NCBI GenBank assembly: GCA_016203445.1
Contig: JACQMS010000006.1
Location: forward strand, 1 to 55,686
Source of the DNA: Candidatus Woesearchaeota archaeon
GTDB taxonomy: Archaea; Nanobdellota; Nanobdellia; Woesearchaeales; ARS49
Length of the DNA stretch: 55,686 bases
Direction of reading: 5' to 3'
Shown: positions 18,388 through 28,338 of the stretch, one piece after another
How positions within the stretch are numbered: the first letter of the stretch is position 1
How the letters are laid out: every line of letters starts with the position of its first letter
Made by a program: the position numbers and the translations under genes
Notes under the pieces: model-generated
The model's input: the letters and a program-made list of their open reading frames with translations, nothing else
The model's database searches: none
What the model was told of the DNA's origin: nothing

Positions 18388-19383
18388 TTATGCATTGAAT
18401 AATACTCTTGTTCCGTCCCAATCAAACTTGAAAGGCATATATTGTAACCCTTCTTTTGTCATAGCATCTACGAACTGTTTTTGGTTTGTATCGCAGTAAA
18501 ACATGAAGAATCCTCCTCCTCCTGCGCCCATAATTTTTCCTCCAACTGCACTGTTTGCTATGGCATGATCATACCACTTGTCTATTTGGGGGTCAGTCAT
18601 TTTGTCAGATAATTTTTTCTTAACATCCCAGTGAACGTTCATCCATTCCCCAAATCTTCTTGTATTACCTGTTTCGAGTGCTTTTCTTATCTCTTCACCT
18701 ATTTCTTTTATTTGATGCATTCCTTCTATCCCTCTTGATGGATCTTTTTGCGCTGTATCTTTTTGATTTTGCAGTACTTCTGACGCGTTTCTTTTTATCC
18801 CTGTATAGAATAAGAATAAATTATTTTCGAGTTCTCTTATTGTCTGAGCACTAAGTGTGAGAGGTGTTGTTATAACACTTCCATTTTTGAATATCGTGTA
18901 ATGGTTTATTCCTCCAAATGTTGCGGCGTACTGATCTTGTTTTCCTATTGGTTGTTTGAGCGCATTGATTTCTACTTGGCATGCTTCTTCTGCGAGTTTT
19001 TGGAATGAAACGTACTCTTTCTTGTATATATGAAGTGCATGAAGAAGGGCAACGGTAAAAGTACTTGATCCTCCAAGTCCAGTATTTGATGGAATATCTG
19101 AAAAAGATACTATTTCTACACTCTTTGTTACTCCTAAAAGTTTGAGTGCTTCTCTTACTCGTTCATTTTGTATAGTGTTGATATCTGTTGTTTCTTCTGT
19201 CTTGGAGTATTTCACCAATACTTCATCATGAAAATTTCTGTGCTTGAGTACTATCGTGATATACTTGTCTATTCCTGCTGATATAAACGAGCCCTTGTGT
19301 TGGGAATAGTACCATGGTAGATCTGTTCCTCCGCCCCCTATTGGTAATCTTAATGGTGTTCTTACGACTATCACTCTTTTCAC
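18388..19383 (-). CDS. GHMP kinase, HddA-like (heptose 7-phosphate kinase-like)
   Basis: TPLRLPIGGGGTDLPWYYSQHKGSFISAGIDKYI...SDIPSNTGLGGSSTFTVALLHAL. Confidence 0.82.
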   Translation of the reverse strand: MKRVIVVRTPLRLPIGGGGTDLPWYYSQHKGSFISAGIDKYITIVLKHRNFHDEVLVKYSKTEETTDINTIQNERVREALKLLGVTKSVEIVSFSDIPSNTGLGGSSTFTVALLHALHIYKKEYVSFQKLAEEACQVEINALKQPIGKQDQYAATFGGINHYTIFKNGSVITTPLTLSAQTIRELENNLFLFYTGIKRNASEVLQNQKDTAQKDPSRGIEGMHQIKEIGEEIRKALETGNTRRFGEWMNVHWDVKKKLSDKMTDPQIDKWYDHAIANSAVGGKIMGAGGGGFFMFYCDTNQKQFVDAMTKEGLQYMPFKFDWDGTRVLFNA

Positions 19384-19507
19384 CTAAAAATAAAAAGTTC
19401 GAACATCATTTATAAAACTTGTGAAGAAAAGTTTATAAATAGAAAATGATTGCTCCGAAATTGGGTGAGCATTATATATATAATGTATTGCACCATTTTT
19501 TGGGGTT

Positions 19508-20437
19508 ATGAAAATGGTTGATTTGTTAAAAGTTTCTTATCTTGTTCCTGAGATTCAGCGTCAGGTTTCAAGACATCATTTGAACGTTTTTGACGGGAGT
19601 TTTGTTCTTAAGAATGGTGGAAAAGATTACACGACGGATGTTGACCGTATTGTTGAACAAGAGCTGTCTTCTCGTCTTCATGAAGAATTTCCAGGAACTG
19701 CTGTTCTTGGTGAGGAAGAAACTTCTGCCGATGAGAATTCAAGATTTATGTGGGTTATTGATCCCACAGATGGAACTGCTGTTTTTGCGACTGGTGGTGA
19801 ATATTTTAGTTCTTCTATAGCCTTGATTGATAGAGAAAATGGTACTGTTCCTTTTGGCAGCGTGTATCAGCCAAGGAGAGGCAGACAGTTTATTAGAAAT
19901 AATTTATATTGTGGTGCACCGGATATATGCGTAAGGTTGAGAATTCAGGTATTGAGTGAATATCAAGATGATTTTGTGGTATTCCGTCCGGAGCGTTCTC
20001 AATCTTCGAGCATGACTGATATGTTAGTGTGCGCAGTTGCGACTTCAAAATACTTGCCTCAACATCCAGGATTGAAAGAGAAACTTGATAGATTGTTTAG
20101 AAAAGAGAGAGTTCCAATTATTGATAGAGAATATGGTATGATAAACGCAAAACCTGCATCTGGTTCTTCTGCCTTGTACTTGTGTGACACTGCTTCAGGC
20201 AACAGGCACGGGGCGATTCTTTACTTTCAGAAGGCGTGGGATCTTGCTGTTGGCGCGTTATTTGCGAGAGATGCAGGATGTGTAGTCACGTGCAGTACTA
20301 AGGGTATCGAGTTAGAGGGCGAAGATATAGAAAAAGTTATTGCCGGATGCTCAAGGAATACACTCGTGAATTGCGCAGTGTATGCAAACCAGGACGTTAA
20401 AAATACTGTGGAAAGAATGATGAACACAAACTTTTAA
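19508..20437 (+). CDS. Inositol monophosphatase family phosphatase
   Basis: GEEETSADENSRFMWVIDPTDGTAVFATGGEYFSSSIALI. Confidence 0.85.
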   Translation: MKMVDLLKVSYLVPEIQRQVSRHHLNVFDGSFVLKNGGKDYTTDVDRIVEQELSSRLHEEFPGTAVLGEEETSADENSRFMWVIDPTDGTAVFATGGEYFSSSIALIDRENGTVPFGSVYQPRRGRQFIRNNLYCGAPDICVRLRIQVLSEYQDDFVVFRPERSQSSSMTDMLVCAVATSKYLPQHPGLKEKLDRLFRKERVPIIDREYGMINAKPASGSSALYLCDTASGNRHGAILYFQKAWDLAVGALFARDAGCVVTCSTKGIELEGEDIEKVIAGCSRNTLVNCAVYANQDVKNTVERMMNTNF

Positions 20438-20458
20438 GAATAATCATGTTTTACATCA

Positions 20459-21232
20459 ATGTTTATGAATGCAATGATATTATGCGCAGGTCTTGGCTCA
20501 AGATTAAGACCTATTACAAACACTATTCCAAAGCCAATGATTCCAATTGCGGGAAAGCCATTGCTTGAACATCAAATTGAGTGGTTCAAAAAATTCGGCA
20601 TAACAAATATTGCTATTAATTTGTTCTATCTTTCTGATAGTATTAAGAACTATTTTGGTTCTGGCAAAAATTTTGGTGTAAACATTTTGTATTCCCCGGA
20701 ACCTGAACTTTTAGGAACTGCTGGTGGAGTGAAAAAAGTTGATAATATATCAAAAGGGTTTTTTAGCGGAACATTCGTGGTCTATTATGGTGATAATTAT
20801 ACTGATTTAGATTTGAATCAAATGCTTGACTTTCACAAAAAAAATTGCGCGGTTGCGACGATTTTGATGAGGAAGCGTCCTCGTGGCAATAAAGTATCAA
20901 GCATTATAGAGCTTGATGATATTGGACGGGTAAGAACTTTTGTTGAAAAACCGTCACAAGAGTTAACGTTGTCTCAACCAGATGTTGTTCTCTCAAATAG
21001 TGGTATTTATGTTCTCGAACCCGAAGTATTAAAATACATTCCTCAAAATAAGTTTTTTGATTTTGGTTCTGATGTTTTTCCTGTATTGTTATCTGAAGGA
21101 AAGAAAGTTATGGGTTTTGTGAGCGGCACATTCTGGCGTGAACTTGGGACTCTTGAAAAGTATGAGAATGCAAAGAAAGATATAGAAGAAAGATTCAAGA
21201 TCAACAAAGAGGATATAAAAATGGATTTATGA
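20459..21232 (+). CDS. Sugar nucleotidyltransferase (HddC/RmlA-like)
   Basis: AMILCAGLGSRLRPITNTIPKPMIPIAGKPLLEHQIEWFKKFG...VVYYGDN. Confidence 0.88.
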   Translation: MFMNAMILCAGLGSRLRPITNTIPKPMIPIAGKPLLEHQIEWFKKFGITNIAINLFYLSDSIKNYFGSGKNFGVNILYSPEPELLGTAGGVKKVDNISKGFFSGTFVVYYGDNYTDLDLNQMLDFHKKNCAVATILMRKRPRGNKVSSIIELDDIGRVRTFVEKPSQELTLSQPDVVLSNSGIYVLEPEVLKYIPQNKFFDFGSDVFPVLLSEGKKVMGFVSGTFWRELGTLEKYENAKKDIEERFKINKEDIKMDL

Positions 21233-21258
21233 GTTTTTGTTGGGGGAAAAATCATAGT

Positions 21259-22020
21259 ATGCCAAACATTTTTGATTTAACGAAAGGTCCAGTATCAATA
21301 GAAGGTATGGAGTTTTTCTATGGCGCGGAGAGTTCCGGGCTATTAGAAGAAAATAGTTTTGAGGAGATAACATACATGTATGCTCCGAATCCTGCACTAC
21401 TGCTTCATCAAGGTTCGGAAATACTAATTCCGAGGCACAGTGTTACAGTTATAAGACCCAATACAAGTGTTCATTTGATAGTGAACAATCTTGAGAATGA
21501 GGTTTCGTCCTTATTCTTGAGGATTCCTGAAAAGTTTCCATCAGAACTCCAGGAACGCATGGAAAAACTGAACATGCAGTATACGTTGTCAAGAGCAAGG
21601 ATAAATAGTGATGTAAGAGTTTTCTCTTTTGGTGATATTACAATATATACCGATGCATCGAGAGAAGATACAGAGTCTTTGAAAAGAGGGATATGGAAAA
21701 AACCCGGATGGTTTACAGATTATTCAAAAGCACAAACTGCGGGGATTGCAGTCGCTCAATGGCGCGCATATCCTGAAGGAAAAGAAACATATCACTATCA
21801 CAATATTCTCTCAGAGTCATTTGTTGGTATTTGTGGAGAGGCAGATTTTAGAATTGGTGATAGAAGACATGTGCTTAAACCAGGAATACTGTTGTTCTTT
21901 CCTCCGGGTGTTGCCCATGAATTATGTAATATACGTACTGGAACCAGAAATATGTATAGTCATTTCTCTTGCCAATATCCCTCGCTTGCGGATGAAGGAA
22001 AAATAATTATTAAAGAGTAA
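21259..22020 (+). CDS. Cupin-domain protein
   Basis: ETYHYHNILSESFVGICGEADFRIGDRRHVLKPGILLFFPPGVAHELCNIRTGTRNMY. Confidence 0.65.
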   Translation: MPNIFDLTKGPVSIEGMEFFYGAESSGLLEENSFEEITYMYAPNPALLLHQGSEILIPRHSVTVIRPNTSVHLIVNNLENEVSSLFLRIPEKFPSELQERMEKLNMQYTLSRARINSDVRVFSFGDITIYTDASREDTESLKRGIWKKPGWFTDYSKAQTAGIAVAQWRAYPEGKETYHYHNILSESFVGICGEADFRIGDRRHVLKPGILLFFPPGVAHELCNIRTGTRNMYSHFSCQYPSLADEGKIIIKE

Positions 22021-22107
22021 AGTACTGATAATGAAAAGAAAATTGATTAACAAATATCGTTGAAAAAAGTGGGGAATAATAAGATTTTTATAGAGAAAGA
22101 TATACGC

Positions 22108-22851
22108 ATGATCATGGTTGAAATCTCTATTGTTATTCCGGCATATAATGAGGCAAATCGTTTGCCTGCAACTGTTGAAAGAATTATTCAATTAATAAGT
22201 TCTATGAATATTGAATATGAATTAATTCTCGTGAATAATGCAAGCAAGGATGGCACTTTAGAGTATATGAATTCTTTTGCTTCAGCACACAAAAATATAA
22301 ATGTGAAAGTTTTGAGCACTCCAACCAAGGGAAAGGGTTTGGCAGTGAAAACTGGCATGCTTTCCGCGGTAGGAAAATATGTTTTATTTACTGATGCAGA
22401 TCTTTCTACTCCGATTGAAGAAATTGAAAAATTATTGCCCTTTGTAAAAGAAGATTATGATGTCGCGTACGGTACTAGGGCAATGAAGGAGTCTGTAATA
22501 GTAACTCCCCAACCTTTGCATCGCCGCCTTCTTGGCACTGCGTTAAAGGTTATTCTTTCTTTTCTGATTTTTACTCTTCCTCCAAGACCAACTGATACAC
22601 AATGTGGTTTTAAGATGTACAAAAGAGACGCGGTTAGATTGCTATTTTCTCGCCAAACTCTTGATGGAGGAATGTTCGATGTTGAAATTATATATATTGG
22701 CAGAAAACATCATTTAATGATGAAAGAAGTTCCTGTATTATGGGCTGATGATTCTAAGAATTCTAAGGTGAATATTTGGAAAAGCATGATAACAAACCCT
22801 GCAAAACTTGTAGGCATACGCTTGAAAGATATTTTGGGATATTACCGCTAA
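22108..22851 (+). CDS. GT2 dolichyl/polyprenyl-phosphate glycosyltransferase-like
   Basis: SIVIPAYNEANRLPATVERI...FTDADLSTPIEEI...PTDTQCGFKMYKRDAVRLLF. Confidence 0.87.
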   Translation: MIMVEISIVIPAYNEANRLPATVERIIQLISSMNIEYELILVNNASKDGTLEYMNSFASAHKNINVKVLSTPTKGKGLAVKTGMLSAVGKYVLFTDADLSTPIEEIEKLLPFVKEDYDVAYGTRAMKESVIVTPQPLHRRLLGTALKVILSFLIFTLPPRPTDTQCGFKMYKRDAVRLLFSRQTLDGGMFDVEIIYIGRKHHLMMKEVPVLWADDSKNSKVNIWKSMITNPAKLVGIRLKDILGYYR

Positions 22852-22852
22852 T

Positions 22853-23329
22853 TTAAGATACGGGCAGTAATTGCAATACCGGCGTCAGAATGTAGAGAAC
22901 TATTCCTGTTGTGAGCATCCCAAGTATTATTCCGCCCGAAACATCTATGATATCGTGTCTTCTTAGTACTATTCTTGTCCAGCATATTGCCGCGGCAGAA
23001 ATTATTAGAAGAATGGTGACTGCAGTATTTTCATAAAATGATGCTGTAATGAGCGTGAGTGTTGTAACTCTCGATGCATGCAGGCTCGGAAATGATGACG
23101 CATCCAGTTTTTGTACTGTTGTAGTGTATAATTCTTCTTTTGGTCTTTTTTTAAAATAAAAGTATCTTATGAGCATTGTACTGCAATAGAATATGATGAA
23201 TCCTGAAGCCAGCTGGTATGATCGTAGCTCATAACCTGTGACAAAGAAAAGGATTGTAACTATTCCATATATTGGCAATCCCCCGAGTCCAGTTCCGTCG
23301 GTAATCCACTCTTTGTTCATAAAATTCAT
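22853..23329 (-). CDS. PAP2-superfamily membrane phosphatase
   Basis: KKRPKEE...SSFPSLHASRVTTL...RIVLRRHDIIDVSGGIILG. Confidence 0.75.
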   Translation of the reverse strand: MNFMNKEWITDGTGLGGLPIYGIVTILFFVTGYELRSYQLASGFIIFYCSTMLIRYFYFKKRPKEELYTTTVQKLDASSFPSLHASRVTTLTLITASFYENTAVTILLIISAAAICWTRIVLRRHDIIDVSGGIILGMLTTGIVLYILTPVLQLLPVS

Positions 23330-23368
23330 TTAGAAATAATATACACATATTTATATGTTTCGAAGTTG

Positions 23369-24127
23369 TCATTTGTTATAAATTTGTTCTCGTCGTGTCT
23401 TTTTAATTGCAACCATGCCAAGCAAATGACCGCTTAATGCACTCATAAAAGTAGTTTTATTAATCCAAGTTTTGCTTAAAGTTCGTTGGAGTATGCGTGC
23501 ATAATAATCAGGATTCAGCCCGACGCAGTGTATAACTTCAAAGCCTGCATGCTGAAGCTCTTTTTTGAGTTGACTTTTTGTATATCTATACTGATAGAAT
23601 ACTGCGCCACGTTTAAGCTGATATTTATTTAGAATATAGCGTAATGGCCAAAATAGTTTTTGTGCAATATTAGCATAAGGAACAGTTATAAGAAACAATC
23701 CATTTGGTTTAAGTACTCGATATGCTTCAGCAAGAATTTTTTGTCGATCATTAAAGTTGGTGTAATGCTCAATAACTCCCGGGCTATAGTATGTATCAAA
23801 GAAGTCATTTTTGTAAGGGAGATTAAAAAGATCTCCCTTGACAATTCTTTTTGATATTTCTGGAAAAAATTTGCGTGCAGAACGAACTGCTTTTGTGCTG
23901 TAATCAATGCCATAAGAAGTTATTCCACGGGTATGAAGATCATATGAATATTGGCAGACACCACAGCCCGCTTCAAGAAATTTTCCTCGCGTGTATGTAC
24001 GAAGAAATCGCGCTACATGATCGCCCGAGAGTTTATTAAGCGTTTTTTGGCGGTCAACTACAGCATACTGAGTTGACCAAAAATCCGCATCTGGACCATA
24101 CAAAAGCTTGCGTACCTGCACAATCAT
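23369..24127 (-). CDS. Class I SAM-dependent methyltransferase
   Basis: KFLEAGCGVCQYSYDLHTRGITSYGIDYS; start MIVQVRKLLYG preferred because the longer ORF start lies in repeat copy C. Confidence 0.8.
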   Translation of the reverse strand: MIVQVRKLLYGPDADFWSTQYAVVDRQKTLNKLSGDHVARFLRTYTRGKFLEAGCGVCQYSYDLHTRGITSYGIDYSTKAVRSARKFFPEISKRIVKGDLFNLPYKNDFFDTYYSPGVIEHYTNFNDRQKILAEAYRVLKPNGLFLITVPYANIAQKLFWPLRYILNKYQLKRGAVFYQYRYTKSQLKKELQHAGFEVIHCVGLNPDYYARILQRTLSKTWINKTTFMSALSGHLLGMVAIKKTRREQIYNK

Positions 24128-24229
24128 AATCAAAGTAGTTGGCAGATAAACTATATAAAATCTTTGGATCAACAACCTTGGCGTGAAAATCTGAGTATGA
24201 ATTGGATTGTTGGCGAGAGTATTAAATGA

Positions 24230-24341
24230 TGTCAAGAACCGCCGGGCTAAAGCCCGGGGCGTGAGGTTCTTGATCATGATCAGAAACCGCCTTCTTACTC
24301 CGAGCCGAAGCAGGAAGATTGCGAATGGCGGTTTCTGACAT
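24230..24341 (+). repeat. Double-hairpin repeat, copy C
   Basis: ATGTCAAGAACCGCCGGGCTAAAGCCCGGGGCGTGAGGTTCTTGATCATGATCAGAAACCGCC...GGCGGTTTCTGACATTTCACAA. Confidence 0.85.
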
Positions 24342-24342
24342 T

Positions 24343-25224
24343 TCACAATATCAGAAATGGCAGGTGTTCACGAAGAAGTGTGCGGCTATTCCTGTTGGCG
24401 AGGAGTACATTAATGTGTCGTCCAGTTAAACTTTCGGCGATAATTTCTTTGTCTGTAGCGAAACGCACTCGGCGTTTTTGTCCGTCAATGATGTAGAGCT
24501 CAAAATTATAAAGATGTATTATGCTTAGAAATTCTTCTACTGATGCGCCCGCAGCAGCGAGCAGCTCTTTTGAGCATTCAGCAATAATTATCATAGTATT
24601 ATTTGTTTTAATAAGTTTTTTCATGCCGCGAAGAACTTCACATTCATATCCTTGAACATCTATTTTTACCACGTCAAGACGCTTGTTTCTGAATAGTACA
24701 ATATCTAAAGAGCATATTTTTACAGGCACGTTTGCATGAGAAGAATGTTTTGTAATTCTATTATCTCCGCGATTGACAGTATTTAAAAGCAATTGGCCAT
24801 GAGAAGTTTTAGAGCCTAATGCAAATTTATACAGAGAAACATTTTTTAAATTGTTTTGTTTTACGGTGCTTTCTAAAACTATAAATTCCCGTGGGGATGG
24901 TTCAAAAGAATATACTTTTCCGGTTGGCCCGGCAAATTTCGCACAAGAAATAGTATATAAGCCAATATTTGCTCCTATATCTGCAACAAACATTCCTGGT
25001 TTTACTATTCTTCGTATTACTTCCTGCTCGAATCCCTCCCATAGAGAATACTTCCATAGCAAGAGCGCAAAATATCGATCAAGAGATCGAGCTTCAAAAA
25101 TCATTCCTTGTATAATAATCGTATATCTTTTTGATGGAAGAAAACCGTCAGCCTTAGAAAACAGCCAATTCACAAGTTTAGACTTTTCAAGTTTTAGAAC
25201 AATAGATTCAATAGAAAATATCAT
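24343..25224 (-). CDS. FkbM family methyltransferase
   Basis: GMFVADIGANIGLYTISCAKF...VVKIDVQGYECEVLRGMKKLI. Confidence 0.85.
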   Translation of the reverse strand: MIFSIESIVLKLEKSKLVNWLFSKADGFLPSKRYTIIIQGMIFEARSLDRYFALLLWKYSLWEGFEQEVIRRIVKPGMFVADIGANIGLYTISCAKFAGPTGKVYSFEPSPREFIVLESTVKQNNLKNVSLYKFALGSKTSHGQLLLNTVNRGDNRITKHSSHANVPVKICSLDIVLFRNKRLDVVKIDVQGYECEVLRGMKKLIKTNNTMIIIAECSKELLAAAGASVEEFLSIIHLYNFELYIIDGQKRRVRFATDKEIIAESLTGRHINVLLANRNSRTLLREHLPFLIL

Positions 25225-25279
25225 GTATCTGCGGGAATTTCGAAATGTTTAAAAACTTTCGTACTGCACCACCAGCATT

Positions 25280-26701
25280 ATGGGGGCTTATCAAAAAGAT
25301 GTTCTTTCAGATTTTTATGATTCTCTTGCGATAAAATATGAAAAGAGAGGCGCATCGCGCAAATATTATCATAATCAGCTTTCGAAACTATTAAGATTTC
25401 TTATTCCTCCAGCTATGCACGTTTTAGAGTTAGGTTCTGGAACGGGAAATTTGCTTAGCTCAGTGAATCCTAAAAATGGTGTTGGAATAGATAGTAGCCG
25501 CGGAATGAATGCTTATGCCAAAAAAAAACATCCTGCACTAAACTTTATTTTTGCAAATTTAGAAACATATGTTCATACAAAAAAGTATGATTATGTGATT
25601 CTCTCAGATACTGTTGATGTTCTAGATGATGTTCTTCTCGTTCTGAAAAATACGCAAAAGGCGCTCAAACGAGATTCGCGGGTTATTATCACATATTATA
25701 ATAATTTGTGGCAGCCAGTTATTAATTTTGCCGAAAACTTTGGTTTTAAAGATAGAGCCAGGGTGCACAATTGGTTCTCGAAAGACGATCTAAAAAATCT
25801 TTTATATCTCGCAGGATACGATGTTATATCAACCGGGCAAATTTGTTTACTTCCGGTTTACATTCCGGTAATTTCAACAATTCTGAATAAATATTGCTCA
25901 GAACTGCCAATTTTAAAAAGATTTTGTTTTATACAGTATATTGTTTCAAGGAGTGCGCCAAAGCCATTTTTGCGGAAATCTTCTGTTAGCGTTATAATCC
26001 CAACTTGGAATGAGGTTGGTACTATAGATACTGCAATAAAAACTATTCCTGTTATGGGAAGCGGTACAGAACTAATATTTGTTGACAATCACAGCACTGA
26101 TGGAACAAAAGAGAAGATAGAAGAATACATGACTGTTTACAAAAATAAAAATATAAAACTTATTATGCAAATTCAAAAGAAGGGAAAGGCAGTTGCAGTA
26201 TATCAGGGATTTGATTCTGCGAAGGGTGATATAGTCATGATTTTGGACTCTGATCTGACTGTTCAGCCGAAGGAGCTTCCAAAATTTTACGATGCAATAG
26301 TTGATGGCAAAGGAGAATTTATCAACGGGTGCCGTCTTGTGTATCCTATGGAGGAAAAATCCATGCAAACAATAAATTATATTGGAAATAAATTTTTCAG
26401 CATGACATTTAGCTGGCTTTTAAATCAGCCTGTAAAAGACACGCTTTGTGGTACAAAGGTTCTTACGAGGCACTCTTATGAAAAAATTAAGGCAGGACGC
26501 GAGTATTTTGGCAACTTCGACCCTTTTGGAGATTTTGATCTTCTTTTTGGAGCTTCAAAGTTAAATTTGAAAATAGTTGATATGCCTATTAGGTACAAGG
26601 AAAGAACTTATGGAGATACTAAGATTCATCGATGGCAGCACGGTTTGCTCCTTTTGAAGATGTGTGTATACGCATATAAGAAGCTTAAGATTCGCTGGTA
26701 G
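25280..26701 (+). CDS. Bifunctional protein: N-terminal SAM methyltransferase + C-terminal GT2 glycosyltransferase
   Basis: HVLELGSGTGNLLSS followed by SVSVIIPTWNEVGTI...IFVDNHSTDGTKEK...MILDSDLTVQPKELP. Confidence 0.85.
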   Translation: MGAYQKDVLSDFYDSLAIKYEKRGASRKYYHNQLSKLLRFLIPPAMHVLELGSGTGNLLSSVNPKNGVGIDSSRGMNAYAKKKHPALNFIFANLETYVHTKKYDYVILSDTVDVLDDVLLVLKNTQKALKRDSRVIITYYNNLWQPVINFAENFGFKDRARVHNWFSKDDLKNLLYLAGYDVISTGQICLLPVYIPVISTILNKYCSELPILKRFCFIQYIVSRSAPKPFLRKSSVSVIIPTWNEVGTIDTAIKTIPVMGSGTELIFVDNHSTDGTKEKIEEYMTVYKNKNIKLIMQIQKKGKAVAVYQGFDSAKGDIVMILDSDLTVQPKELPKFYDAIVDGKGEFINGCRLVYPMEEKSMQTINYIGNKFFSMTFSWLLNQPVKDTLCGTKVLTRHSYEKIKAGREYFGNFDPFGDFDLLFGASKLNLKIVDMPIRYKERTYGDTKIHRWQHGLLLLKMCVYAYKKLKIRW

Positions 26702-26705
26702 ATGT

Positions 26706-28334
26706 ATGATAAAAAAATCTGTTTTGAAGAAATGCCTGATTTTGTTCATCATTTTGCTTGTTGCATTCTTAGTAAGAAGTTTTCAGTATCAAGATAGGGG
26801 CATTATTAGTTATGATGAGTATGGGTATGTTAGTCAGGGGCATTGGACGGCGCAATTTATTGTTCTTTCATTGGAAAAGGTGTATTCTGTTATTTCTCAT
26901 CCTGAGGATGCAAGACAAATTTTGAAGATGATACCTTCAGAAGTATCGTCGCTGGAAGGTGTTCCTTCAATTGTATCGAAGCCATTGTTTGCATACACGT
27001 TGGGAATATTTTATCTTTTGTATGAGGATAGTATACCCGCTGCCATTCTTTTGAATTCTATGCTTGGCGCTATTATAATTTTACTTATTTATTATGTTGG
27101 AGTTTTTCTTTTTGATGAAAGAACGGGTTTTATTGCAGCAATTCTTGGGATTTTTAATCCGATGCTTATACAGTACTCACAACAGGCAACAAGTGAGAAT
27201 CTTTCCACTGCTCTTTTTCTTATTGGATTTATTTTTCTTATAAGCGATAATAAATTCAAATATCAGTTAACTGGTATTTTTTATGGTCTGGCGTTCACTG
27301 CCAATTTACGGGTTTTGGTAATTGAAGTCGTCACAATAGGAACTCTTCTTTTATACAATTTTTTTACGCGAAGAGAAACTTTTTTTACTGCAGTTAAAAA
27401 CATTCTTAAAAGCTTGCTGATGGGTGGTATACCAATAATTATTTTTGAGTTTATTGATCATATGCTTATACTTGCATTTAAAAATATAACAAGAACGCTT
27501 TACCAATATAACACATATTTTGAACAACTCGTGAGGCATTTTTTGTTGCTTAGTGAGAATCAGGGAGTTCGAAACTGGCAGTACATATTGCTCTTCTTCA
27601 AAGAATCTTTGAGCATACCAATTACTCTGCTTGCAGTTATAGGAATATATTATTTTAATAAAGAGGGGTTGAACAGGAAGATGGCAGTGTTGCTGGCTGG
27701 GGCGGTTCTCCCGTTGTTATTTTTTACAATAGTAAACTATAAATCACTTAGATTTTATTTTGTTGTCGTGCCATTTTTAATTTTGTGTGCAGCGCATGCA
27801 ATAAATAGTTTTTCATTATACGTTTTTCGGTGGAAAAATTGGGCGGTATTTGTTTTTATTATGGTTTCATTTGTTGCAGCCATTCCAAGCATATATAATG
27901 TTATGGCTGTAAAAAGCGCAACACCTGATGCTTTGGAATTCATTTATGATCATGGGGGCTCCAGATATCAATCGAATATTCCTTTTTACACATTTGAATC
28001 TGAAAGGCTTCCGCGAAATAATGTTTCAGAATTATTCCGGCTTTGTAATGAGAGAAATGCCTGTTATGTTATTAGCTATCTTGTGCATACCGGGCTGAGA
28101 CCAGAATATGCAAGATCCGGATTTAATTATAATATGTCTCTTTATTTACAGAATCATTGTGCACCGGAGGCAACATTTAAAAATAAGTATGGCGAGATAA
28201 ACTATTACTATTTCGAAAATAATGGTGATTATTCAGTAGCGGGAAATGATGCCTATGATTATTTTGCTGAAATAAATGTTTACAATTTAAGGAACTGTGC
28301 GTTGTCTAAAAATGAGGAGAAAGTTTTTGGGTGA
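26706..28334 (+). CDS. Polytopic membrane glycosyltransferase (GT39/ArnT-like)
   Basis: N-terminal TM then DRGIISYDEYGYVSQGHW; multiple TM segments. Confidence 0.7.
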   Translation: MIKKSVLKKCLILFIILLVAFLVRSFQYQDRGIISYDEYGYVSQGHWTAQFIVLSLEKVYSVISHPEDARQILKMIPSEVSSLEGVPSIVSKPLFAYTLGIFYLLYEDSIPAAILLNSMLGAIIILLIYYVGVFLFDERTGFIAAILGIFNPMLIQYSQQATSENLSTALFLIGFIFLISDNKFKYQLTGIFYGLAFTANLRVLVIEVVTIGTLLLYNFFTRRETFFTAVKNILKSLLMGGIPIIIFEFIDHMLILAFKNITRTLYQYNTYFEQLVRHFLLLSENQGVRNWQYILLFFKESLSIPITLLAVIGIYYFNKEGLNRKMAVLLAGAVLPLLFFTIVNYKSLRFYFVVVPFLILCAAHAINSFSLYVFRWKNWAVFVFIMVSFVAAIPSIYNVMAVKSATPDALEFIYDHGGSRYQSNIPFYTFESERLPRNNVSELFRLCNERNACYVISYLVHTGLRPEYARSGFNYNMSLYLQNHCAPEATFKNKYGEINYYYFENNGDYSVAGNDAYDYFAEINVYNLRNCALSKNEEKVFG

Positions 28335-28338
28335 ACAT

